Positions 46,082 through 52,784 of a stretch of 52,784 bases of DNA are shown here, one piece after another; positions within the stretch are counted from its first letter, which is position 1; the number at the start of each line of letters is the position of its first letter. The notes under the pieces were generated by a model. That model had not been told where the DNA came from and made no database searches. It saw only the letters and a list, made by a program, of their open reading frames with translations. The stretch is from Alphaproteobacteria bacterium (GTDB taxonomy: Bacteria > Pseudomonadota > Alphaproteobacteria > JAEULC01), in assembly GCA_023150455.1 (NCBI GenBank), contig JAKLKW010000068.1:1-52784 (forward strand), written 5' to 3'. The translations under genes and the position numbers were made by a program.

Positions 46082-47299
46082 CTAGAACAACACGCCGAAC
46101 AGCAGCTTCAGCAGCTCCTCGAGCGGCATCATCGTGAGCAGCAGCGGCACGATCGGCGCGACCGTGGCGGCGGCGAGCTGGAGGATCGCGCCCTTGGTGA
46201 AGGGAGCGAGGTTCATGCTGCGCACCACCTCGAAGCTGTTGGCGAAATCGGCGAGCGACTGGATGTCGGCGCTGCCGAGCAGCGGCTCGGCGGCACCGGC
46301 ACCGCCGCGCAGCCATTTGCCGTCGAACTCCCGGTCGTAGCGCTGCACCAGCCTTCCGTATTCCCTGAGCCCGCGCCGTTTGACCTCGGCAAGGCGCGGC
46401 GAGAACACCAGCAGCGGGCCGAGCACGACGCACATGAGGAAGACGACCAGGGTCAGCACCTCGAGCTTGAAGTCGGGCAGCGTCGCTCCGAGGTGGAAAA
46501 TGCGATTGCCGATCACGCCGGCCAGCAGCGCGCCGTGCGCGGTCAGCAGCGGAACCATCGCGTAGACCGTATTGGAAAGGAACCCCAGGCCGCCGACGCG
46601 ATCCGGATGCGTCGGCACCAGCGCCAGCTCGATGCGGGAGACCTGCCAGAGGAATCGCGTCCAGATAAACAGACGGAAATACCAGCGGACCAGCAGGAAC
46701 TGGAAGATCGGCAGGCTCACATAGGCGTGCCAGATCCCGGCATAGGAGAGCGTCAGCCCACGGGGCGATTGCGCGCCGTACCAGGTGCTGGTCTCGAGCG
46801 CCACGTAGTGGCGCCACACGATCAGGGTTCCGACCAAGTAGACGACGGCGATCAGGGCGAGCTCGGCCATGGTCGAGTTGCGCAGCCGGAACGCGGACGC
46901 GATCGCCGCCTCGAAGCGGGCCACGCCGCCCGCGGGAATGAGCCGGCGCTCCAGGAACATGCTCGCCAGCGGGCGCATGCGCTGATGCACCAGGAGCTCT
47001 GCCAGGATCAGCAGCGGCAGCGCCACCAGGTAGCGGGTGTAGGCCTCGACGTCGAGCAGGAACGGGACCGGTACGTTGCCCAGCAGGGTTCCCTCCGCGG
47101 CGGTGAGCAGAAGGAGCGGCAGCCAGGTCAGCGCGGCGAAGACGACGACCCGCTGGCGCACCAGCAGCAAGGCGTCGTCGCTGAGATGCGCCCGGCGCAG
47201 CAGCTGGAAAAGCGGCCCGCCCAGCACCAGGGAGAAGTCCTTCGATGCAGTGTCGAGTTCCGTGCCCCCGGTGGGCGGTGAGATCCGGGCTGTGGGCAT
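46082..47299 (-). CDS. Polytopic membrane protein of unknown function
   Basis: A 405-residue protein with about seven hydrophobic segments, e.g. VVVFAALTWLPLLLL (51-65), YLVALPLLILAELLV, LALIAVVYLVGTLIV, LTLVVFLMCVVLGPLLVF and a C-terminal APIVPLLLTMMP. A soluble cytoplasmic stretch after residue 310 (RLAEVKRRGLREYGRLVQRYD) is strongly charged. I do not recognise a named family. An FNR/FixK-like box lies 71 bases upstream of its ATG, so it may be switched on at low oxygen. Confidence 0.75.
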   Translation of the reverse strand: MPTARISPPTGGTELDTASKDFSLVLGGPLFQLLRRAHLSDDALLLVRQRVVVFAALTWLPLLLLTAAEGTLLGNVPVPFLLDVEAYTRYLVALPLLILAELLVHQRMRPLASMFLERRLIPAGGVARFEAAIASAFRLRNSTMAELALIAVVYLVGTLIVWRHYVALETSTWYGAQSPRGLTLSYAGIWHAYVSLPIFQFLLVRWYFRLFIWTRFLWQVSRIELALVPTHPDRVGGLGFLSNTVYAMVPLLTAHGALLAGVIGNRIFHLGATLPDFKLEVLTLVVFLMCVVLGPLLVFSPRLAEVKRRGLREYGRLVQRYDREFDGKWLRGGAGAAEPLLGSADIQSLADFANSFEVVRSMNLAPFTKGAILQLAAATVAPIVPLLLTMMPLEELLKLLFGVLF

Positions 47300-47369
47300 C
47301 GGGCGTCGCCTTGGTGCCGGTCTTGCGCGGCGATCGGAGCATTCCTACCGGCCTTGCCGCCCGGCCGCC

Positions 47370-47383
47370 TTGACTTGCATCAA
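47370..47383. promoter_or_regulatory. FNR/FixK-like box upstream of the membrane protein
   Basis: TTGAC-TTGC-ATCAA (plus strand), one mismatch to the FNR-family consensus TTGAT-N4-ATCAA. Centred at about 47376.5 it would sit at -41.5 of a minus-strand start near 47335, and TAGGAA (47347-47342) fits the -10 for that start. Confidence 0.45.
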
Positions 47384-47694
47384 CGCGTCGCGCGACCGCA
47401 TCGTGGGCCGGCAAGTTCCCGTCCGCTGCGAGATCGATCAATGTCGAAAACGTCCGCGCCGGTCCGGCGCTGCTCGACATTCGCATCAGGGATCAGCGGC
47501 GAAACCGCAACCGCTGCGTCTTGCGTCGACCTGTCGCGCGAACCGCGGGCGACGAACTGGACGACGAGCCCCGTCGTGAGGATCGTTTCACCCCGTTCGA
47601 TTGCCTGGATGAGAGCCTGTACCTGCTTCGCCGAAGCGGGGGAATCGCGCCGGAACGCGAGGGACCACACGCTGGTGTCGACGAAAAGGCTCAA
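47380..47694 (-). pseudogene. Truncated VapC-type PIN toxin
   Basis: Begins with TTG (LSLFVDTSVWSLAFRRD, the standard PIN start with the first Asp) and is family-like to TTGLVVQ at about residue 46. The usual continuation (ELLQG and the later acidic residues) is missing; the rest of the frame to 47380 is unlike PIN proteins. It therefore lacks most of the active site. The TTG start overlaps the stop of an upstream antitoxin remnant (TTGA). Confidence 0.65.
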
Positions 47695-47802
47695 GCGCGC
47701 GTGCGCCCCGCCTTGTAGTCATAGGACGAGTCCCACTCGAGCTTGCCCACCAGCTCGAGCAGGCGTTCCGGCCGGACGTGCGGCGCGGTGATCCTGCGCG
47801 GA
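47691..47802 (-). pseudogene. C-terminal remnant of a VapB-type antitoxin
   Basis: The frame ends LLELVGKLEWDSSYDYKAG, typical of the toxin-wrapping tail of VapB-like antitoxins, and its stop overlaps the truncated toxin's TTG. The DNA-binding N-terminus is absent: upstream lies the end of the aminotransferase gene (stop at 47803). No start codon is evident. Confidence 0.5.
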
Positions 47803-49188
47803 TCAGAGCGCCGCCAGCTCGGCGCCGAGCGTCGCCAGGGCGCGCTCCAGCCGCTGCAGGATCTCGGCGGTCTCCGCGCGCGTGACGGTGAGCGGCGGCG
47901 CCAGCATGACCCAGTGGCCGAGCCGCGATCCGGCCGATGGGCGCGCGTAGAGCATCAGGCCGGCGTCGAGGCCGTGGCGCACGGCGCGCTCGTTGACCTG
48001 CACCGCGTCCGGAAACATCGCCTTGCTGCTGCGGTCGCGCACCAGCTCGACCGCCCACAGCATGCCGATGCCGCGCACGTCGCCGATCACGGGGAACCGC
48101 CCGGCAAGCGCGCGCAGGCCGTGCTCGATCTCGGCGCCGCGGGCGCGCGCGTTGGCGACGAGCGCGCGCTCCTCAATCTCCGCCAGCACGGCAAGGCCGG
48201 CGGCGCAGGCGATCGGGTGCGCGTTGTAGGAATAGGAGAAGTCGAAGCCGGTGCGCTCCGCCATGTGGTCGACCATCGCCGCGGGCGCCAGCACGGCGCC
48301 GAGCGGCGCGTGGCCGCCGCCCAGCGCCTTGGCCAGGACGATGATGTCCGGCATCGCGTCCGGCCAGTGCCGCGCGGCGAACAGCTCGCCCGTGCGGCCG
48401 ATGCCGCAGAGCACCTCGTCGGCGACCATCAGCACGTCGTATCGGGTGCAGATGCGCCGCACCTCGCGCATGTAGGAAGGCGGTGGCACGACCGCGCCGG
48501 TCGACAGCCCGCCCACCGGCTCGATGAAGAAGGCGAGCACGGTCTCGGGCCCGAGCGCGAGGATCTTGCGCTCCAGCGCCGCGGCGCAGTCCATCGCGTA
48601 GGATTCGGCGCCATGTCCGGCCGGGACGCGGTAGCCGACCGGCGCCGGCACCTTGTCCGCGACGACGGCGAGCCCGTCGAGAAACGGCACGAGACCGCCC
48701 TCGGCGCCGAGCGCGAGCGAGGCGATCGTGCCGCCGTGATAGGAGGGGCTGAGCGCGATCAGCCGCTGCTTCTGCGGCCGGCCGGTCGCCAGCGCGTGTT
48801 GGCGCACCAGCTTGATCGCGTTGTCGATGGCCTCGCTGCCGCCCGAGGCGAGGTGGACCCGCTCGAAGCCCGGCCCGGCCAGCGCCGCCAGGCGGTCGGC
48901 AAGGGCAAGGTTGGCGCGGTTCCGCGCCACGCGCGTATAGGCGTAGTCCAGCGTGCGGGCCTGGCGCGCCATCGCGTCGATGACGCGGGCATTGCCGTGG
49001 CCGATGCTGCTGACCATCGGGCCGCAGGACGCGTCGATGTATTCGCGCCCGTCCTCGTCCCACATGCGGATGCCCTCGGCGCGCGCGATCATCGGGCGCG
49101 GCATGCGGCTGCTCCGGGAATAGAAGACGTCCTGGGTGCCGCCGGCCGTCGGCGCGGCGGCACTTTCGCGCTCCATGGCGATGGTCAT
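47803..49188 (-). CDS. Class III (omega-type) aminotransferase
   Basis: A 461-residue PLP enzyme. SGGSEAIDNAIKLVRQ binds the cofactor phosphate, SPSYHGGT is the aromatic/Gly loop, VLMVADEVLCGIGRTG carries the PLP Asp, and VLAKALGGGHAPLGAVLA carries the Schiff-base Lys. It probably moves an amino group from a diamine, beta-amino acid or similar substrate to pyruvate or 2-oxoglutarate. GGAGAAATTGCC precedes the ATG at 49188. It is divergent from a MocR-type regulator 74 bases away, its likely controller. Confidence 0.9.
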   Translation of the reverse strand: MTIAMERESAAAPTAGGTQDVFYSRSSRMPRPMIARAEGIRMWDEDGREYIDASCGPMVSSIGHGNARVIDAMARQARTLDYAYTRVARNRANLALADRLAALAGPGFERVHLASGGSEAIDNAIKLVRQHALATGRPQKQRLIALSPSYHGGTIASLALGAEGGLVPFLDGLAVVADKVPAPVGYRVPAGHGAESYAMDCAAALERKILALGPETVLAFFIEPVGGLSTGAVVPPPSYMREVRRICTRYDVLMVADEVLCGIGRTGELFAARHWPDAMPDIIVLAKALGGGHAPLGAVLAPAAMVDHMAERTGFDFSYSYNAHPIACAAGLAVLAEIEERALVANARARGAEIEHGLRALAGRFPVIGDVRGIGMLWAVELVRDRSSKAMFPDAVQVNERAVRHGLDAGLMLYARPSAGSRLGHWVMLAPPLTVTRAETAEILQRLERALATLGAELAAL

Positions 49189-49276
49189 GGCAATTTCTCC
49201 AAATGACCCTTGGCAACAGCAGCAAATATCGCGACAATGCTCATGTCAATCTGGGAATTGATATGATGGCAATTTC
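49187..49276. promoter_or_regulatory. Control region between aminotransferase and MocR regulator, with direct and inverted repeats
   Basis: ATGGCAATTTC occurs at 49187-49197 and again at 49266-49276 in the same orientation, one at each gene start. Between them TCAAT-CTGGGA-ATTGA (49246-49261) is an inverted repeat. The stretch is A/T-rich compared with its neighbours. MocR proteins often bind direct repeats beside divergent target genes. Confidence 0.45.
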
Positions 49277-50654
49277 AAGGACCGACCTGGCTCGCTTGAC
49301 CGGGCCGCGCTACCTCGCGCTGGTCGAGGCGATCACCGCGGCGATCGCGGGCGGCCGCCTGTCGCCCGGCGACCGGCTGCCGCCGCAGCGGACCCTGGCC
49401 TACGACCTTGGCCTGTCGGTCAATACGGTGATGCGCGCCTATGTGGAGGCGGAGCGCCGCGGCCTCGTGGCGGGCGAGATCGGGCGCGGGACCTTCGTGC
49501 GCGGGCGCGCGCTGCCAGGCCTGGTGCCGCAGCCGATCCGCGCAGGGGCCGCCGCCGAGGCCATCGACCTGCGCATCAATCTTGCGGCCCAGGACGATGC
49601 GGCACGCCTTCTGCCGGAGGCCCTGGCCGCCATCGCCGCGACCGATGGCGACATCACCCTGCTGCTCGATGCGCCCGGTCGCGTGCAGCTGCGCCATGCC
49701 GAGGCCGGCTGCCGCTGGATCGAGCGCACCGGCCTTGCGGCCCGGCCGGAGGGCCTGCATCTGACCGTCGGCGCGCAGCACGGCATCCTCGTCGGCCTCA
49801 TGGCGGTATGCCGGCCGGGCGACGCGATCCTGGTAGAGAAGTGGACCTATCCGCTGATGAAGCAGCTGGCCGAGCGCCTGTCGCTGCATCTGCACGCGCT
49901 TGCCATGGACGCGGACGGGATCGTGCCCGAGAGCCTGGAGGAGGCCTGCCGGCGGACCCGCGCGAAGCTGCTCTATTGCATGCCGACGATCCACTGCGCG
50001 ACGGCGGCGACGATGCCGGAGGAGCGGCGGCGGCGCGTGGCGGAGATCGTGACCGCGCATGCCGTCACCGTGATCGAGGACGACGTGTTCGGCCAGCTGC
50101 CGGCCCAGCGCCCGCTGCCGCTTGCCGCCTTCGCGCCGGAGCAGTGCATCCTGGTCACCAGCCTGTCGAAGACGGTGGCCTCGTGGCTCAGGCTCGGGTT
50201 CCTCGTTGCGCCGAAGCGCCTCGCCGAGCCGATCCGTTCGGCCATCCACATGAGCTGCTGGTGGGTTTCCCCCGTGCTCGCCGAGATCGGCGCGCGCTGG
50301 ATCGCCGACGGCACCGCCGAACGCCTGTGCGCCGGGCAGCGCGCGGTCGCGGAAGCGCGCCAGCGCATGGCGCGCGCGTGCCTGGGCGAGGCCGGGGTTC
50401 GCGCCACGCCCGACGCGTTCCATCTGTGGCTCGAGCTGCCCCCGTCGTGGCGCGCCGACACATTCTGCCTCGAGGCGTCGCGCCGTGGCGTCGAGGTTCT
50501 GCCGGGCGAGGTGTTCGCGTGCGCGCCGGGCGGGGCCGAGGCCGTCCGCCTCAGCCTCGGCGGCGTGCGGGAACCAGAGCGGCTGCGCGCAGGCCTGGAG
50601 GCGCTGGCGGACATGCTGCGGGCCGGGCCGACCGGTCCCGGCGCCGTGATTTGA
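49263..50654 (+). CDS. MocR-type regulator (GntR domain fused to aminotransferase-like domain)
   Basis: A 463-residue protein. The N-terminal winged helix (about 1-75) has RLSPGDRLPPQRTLAYDLGLSVNTVMRAY and GRGTFV. The C-terminal fold-type I domain has TVGAQHGILVGLMAV, EDDVFGQL and SLSKTVASWLRLGFLV with the PLP-binding lysine. MocR proteins use PLP or an amino compound as effector. ATG 49263 (or 49266) gives the usual family start; ATG 49203 would add 20 odd residues. Its divergent neighbour aminotransferase is the likely target. Confidence 0.88.
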   Translation: MMAISRTDLARLTGPRYLALVEAITAAIAGGRLSPGDRLPPQRTLAYDLGLSVNTVMRAYVEAERRGLVAGEIGRGTFVRGRALPGLVPQPIRAGAAAEAIDLRINLAAQDDAARLLPEALAAIAATDGDITLLLDAPGRVQLRHAEAGCRWIERTGLAARPEGLHLTVGAQHGILVGLMAVCRPGDAILVEKWTYPLMKQLAERLSLHLHALAMDADGIVPESLEEACRRTRAKLLYCMPTIHCATAATMPEERRRRVAEIVTAHAVTVIEDDVFGQLPAQRPLPLAAFAPEQCILVTSLSKTVASWLRLGFLVAPKRLAEPIRSAIHMSCWWVSPVLAEIGARWIADGTAERLCAGQRAVAEARQRMARACLGEAGVRATPDAFHLWLELPPSWRADTFCLEASRRGVEVLPGEVFACAPGGAEAVRLSLGGVREPERLRAGLEALADMLRAGPTGPGAVI

Positions 50655-50678
50655 GGCGGCGAGGGCGGTCTCGGCCCT

Positions 50679-50696
50679 GTGTGAACTGGTTCACAC
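50679..50696. promoter_or_regulatory. Perfect 18-base palindrome, CRP-like
   Basis: GTGTGAAC-TG-GTTCACAC, 25 bases after the MocR-type gene and 142 bases before the XRE gene. It contains TGTGA-N6-TCACA, the CRP-family pattern, but could equally be the operator of the XRE or another regulator. Confidence 0.5.
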
Positions 50697-50837
50697 CCGG
50701 ATCCGGCAGTCCGCGGTGAAATCCGCGCGCGGGGACCGTCTTCGGAGGGGCAATCGTCGATCGGCAGAGGAGCAGCAGCAGACGCGCCCGCCCGGCGCGC
50801 CGACGGCCCGCTGGCAACACATTTCGGGGGACATCAG

Positions 50838-51275
50838 ATGACCGGGACTGCGGAAATCAAGGCAGGCGAGCGGGTCGTCCAGCACCCGGCGCCGGAGGAG
50901 GACGTCAACGTCCATATCGGAGGGCGGCTGCGGAAGGCGCGGGAATGGGCCGACCTGAGCCAGCAGGAATTCGCCGCGCAGCTGGCGATTCCGCTGGCCC
51001 GGCTTTCGCAGTACGAGACCGGCGCGCGCCAGCTGACCCTGGATGACCTCATGGAGGCGTGCGCGCTGCTGCGCATCAATCCGCTGTACCTGTTCGCCGA
51101 CGACGGCGACGACGCGACTTCCGTCCGCGTGCCGGCGGACCCGAACGGCGAGCGGCATGCCAACGGGACCGAGGCGGAGGCGCTGGTCCGCGCCTTCGAG
51201 CAGATTCCCGACCGCGGCACGCGCGCCGGCGCCATGACGCTGATCCGGTCCATGGCGCCGCGGCATTCGGCGTAA
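50838..51275 (+). CDS. XRE-family helix-turn-helix regulator
   Basis: A 145-residue protein. A Cro/C1-type HTH covers about residues 26-85 (IGGRLRKAREWADLSQQEFAAQL then IPLARLSQYETGARQLTLDDL). A 25-residue polar N-terminal arm precedes it and a C-terminal tail of about 55 residues (FEQIPDRGTRAGAMTLIRSMA) may dimerise. GGGGG lies about nine bases before the ATG. It probably represses a nearby target; a perfect palindrome lies upstream. It converges with the WD40 gene. Confidence 0.83.
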   Translation: MTGTAEIKAGERVVQHPAPEEDVNVHIGGRLRKAREWADLSQQEFAAQLAIPLARLSQYETGARQLTLDDLMEACALLRINPLYLFADDGDDATSVRVPADPNGERHANGTEAEALVRAFEQIPDRGTRAGAMTLIRSMAPRHSA

Positions 51276-51305
51276 GCACGCACACCGGTCCGCCGCGATC
51301 AAGCC

Positions 51306-52649
51306 TCAAGGCCCGGCGCACGCCCGGGCGGAGGCGTCGATCGCGGCGGCGCCGGGCAGGTCCGTATCGCCCGCCAGGCGGTCGAACAGCACCTCGGTGC
51401 CGTTGATGCGATGCGCCATGATGCCGTTCGTCGGCGCGCCGGCGATGGCGTGCGGCAGGACCTTGATCAGGCCGCGCTCGCCGTCGAAGGCGAGGTCGCC
51501 GCGCCGGGGATGGAATCCGAACACGCCGCGCACCCCGACCAGGACGGTCAGCTGGAACTCCAGCGCGCGGCTCTTCAACGACCACATGTCGATCGTGCGC
51601 CCGTCGGAGCCGGTCGCCAGCACGGCGCCGTCGGGGCTGAAGTGGAGCGCGCCGCTCGGCGCGGTCCGTATCGCGAGGCGCGCCAGCGGTGCGCCGTCCG
51701 CGGCGACATCCCACAGCTTCACACTCGCATCGTAGCCCGCCGTGGCGAGAGTCCGGCCGTCCGGCGCGAAGCGGACCGCCGTCGCGCGCTGCGGGTCCGC
51801 CGCCAGCTCGCGCCGCGCCGTCCGGCGCGCCACGTCCCACAGCACGACGTTGCCCTGGCTCTTGTCCTTTTCGGTGCCGGCCGTGGCGAGCAGGGTCGAG
51901 TCGGGCGCGTAGTCGAGGGCCGCGATCTCGGGACCGTGGCGGTCCGGCAGCTTCGTCGGCCGCTCCGGCCCGTCGGGGTCCGTCAGCCAGACCTCGCCCT
52001 TGCGCGTGCCCCAGGCGATCTGCCGCCCGTCCGGGCGGAACTGGACCCGGGTGACGAACTGCTCGCCCACGTCGATGCTGCGCCGGACGCGGCAGTCTTC
52101 CGTGTCCCAGATCTGCAGCGCGTTGTCCGTCTTGCCGTCCTTGGTGCCGGCGCTGACCGCGGTCCTGCCGTCGGGCGCGAAAGCGGCCGAGATGACCCAG
52201 TCGCGGTGCCCGATCGTGCAGCGCGGCCGGAACGCGCCATCGGCTTCCACCGCGTAGAGACGCGCGATTCCGTCGCGGCCGCCGCTGACGAACAGCGCGC
52301 CGTCGCGGCTATAGGCGCCCGTCAGCGTCTCGCGGTCGTCGTCGCGCACGCTCGCGAACATCGGCCGGATGTCGGCGGTGCGCCACAGCCTGACCACGCC
52401 CGATTCGCTGGCGGACAGCAGCAGCGACGCGTCGCGCGCGAAGGCGATGTCGTTGACCCAATGATCATGGGCGTCGACCGATCCCGCATAGGCGAAGCTC
52501 GGCGCGTCCCACAGGCGCACCGTGCCCTCCCACGACGACGCGGCGAGCAGCCGGCCGTCGGGCGAGAAGCGCACCTTCCACAGCTTGCGCCGGTCGTCCT
52601 GCAGGCGATGGCGCGCCTCGCCGCTCGCCGTGTCCCAGACGTCCAGCCC
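51306..52649 (-). CDS. WD40-repeat protein, 5' end missing or broken
   Basis: About 447 residues of WD40 blades, e.g. KVRFSPDGRLLAASSWEGTVRLWD, AAFAPDGRTAVSAGTKDG, VRFAPDGRTLATAGYDASVKLWD and LHFSPDGAVLATGSDGRTIDMWS; at least seven can be counted. It should form a beta-propeller binding surface. WD40-like reading extends in frame upstream of GTG 52574 through GLDVWDTASGEARHRLQ to 52649, then stops being WD40 and meets a TGA at 52709. A propeller start, and perhaps an upstream domain (kinase or AAA in many such proteins), is therefore lost. The true start is not in this window. Confidence 0.8.
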   Translation of the reverse strand, partial: GLDVWDTASGEARHRLQDDRRKLWKVRFSPDGRLLAASSWEGTVRLWDAPSFAYAGSVDAHDHWVNDIAFARDASLLLSASESGVVRLWRTADIRPMFASVRDDDRETLTGAYSRDGALFVSGGRDGIARLYAVEADGAFRPRCTIGHRDWVISAAFAPDGRTAVSAGTKDGKTDNALQIWDTEDCRVRRSIDVGEQFVTRVQFRPDGRQIAWGTRKGEVWLTDPDGPERPTKLPDRHGPEIAALDYAPDSTLLATAGTEKDKSQGNVVLWDVARRTARRELAADPQRATAVRFAPDGRTLATAGYDASVKLWDVAADGAPLARLAIRTAPSGALHFSPDGAVLATGSDGRTIDMWSLKSRALEFQLTVLVGVRGVFGFHPRRGDLAFDGERGLIKVLPHAIAGAPTNGIMAHRINGTEVLFDRLAGDTDLPGAAAIDASARACAGP

Positions 52650-52784
52650 AACTTGCGCAGTTGAGGGTGGCGAATCAGATTTTTGGCGATGCCGCGCTGA
52701 GTCGGATCAGGCACTTGCGTGCGATGTTGGGCGGATTTGGGCGTGTAGTGCCGACCTTGGGTATTTTCTTTTGCCGATAGTTGG
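52650..52784. other. Right-edge stretch of different composition
   Basis: These 135 bases are clearly less GC-rich than the rest, with T and A runs (GATTTTTGG, TATTTTCTTTTG). They do not continue the WD40 frame. No terminal inverted repeat or transposase motif can be recognised in so short a piece. It could be the edge of an inserted element or a joined sequence from elsewhere. Confidence 0.45.

Noticed and set aside
1-52784. CRISPR array, prophage or defence island
   Set aside because: No regularly spaced direct repeats, cas genes, phage structural genes or known defence families are visible; the toxin-antitoxin genes are isolated.

Overview
The window comes from a high-GC Gram-negative bacterium, most likely an alphaproteobacterium of a Rhodospirillales/Reyranella-like kind. 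I infer this from the kdsD-lptC-lptA-lptB LPS-export cluster, a GST-fold protein ending in HYADLDF that matches the FtsZ-binding division protein FzlA (known from alphaproteobacteria), an NDUFA9-like epimerase, gltD followed by gltB, and uniformly strong G/C third codon positions. The genus is not certain.

Layout. 1-4014 (mostly minus): start of lptB, then lptA, lptC and kdsD in overlapping order, RNase D and tRNA-Leu(CAG). 4189-11897 (plus): NDUFA9-like protein, gltD, gltB (broken near 8800) and a glutathione transferase. 11929-15352 (minus): a vapBC toxin-antitoxin pair and a very large DUF2339 membrane protein. 15548-22787: three glycosyltransferases, fzlA, a TPR protein, a YeeZ-like epimerase and an alpha/beta hydrolase. 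22817-36043: the translation block thrS, infC, rpmI, rplT, pheS, pheT, lepA. It is interrupted between infC and rpmI by an SDR, a nucleotidyltransferase-like protein and a CoA-transferase/CoA-lyase pair. lepA is also broken near its 3' end. 36068-37414: a small membrane protein, tRNA-Ser(GGA) and a DUF4189 secreted protein. 37649-45918 (minus): an ABC importer (binding protein, double-domain permease, ATPase), a small exported protein, and hydantoinase/oxoprolinase subunits hyuB and hyuA. 46082-52649: an unknown polytopic membrane protein behind an FNR/FixK-like box, remnants of a second vapBC, a class III aminotransferase divergent from a MocR regulator, an XRE regulator behind a perfect palindrome, and a WD40 protein that loses its frame at the window edge.

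The window is mostly housekeeping plus ordinary accessory metabolism. I do not see a defence island, prophage, CRISPR array or clearly new multi-gene system. The most unusual signals are: (a) two conserved genes (gltB, lepA) each missing a short internal block with a frame change of the same class; (b) four long intergenic inverted repeats, two of which share an identical GCGCGGCC/GGCCGCGC core with different arms, one supplying the start and signal peptide of a TPR protein; (c) an AUA start codon for infC behind a perfect Shine-Dalgarno; (d) a probable CUG start for the ABC permease; (e) several well-formed operator-like sites beside regulators or genes of unknown role.
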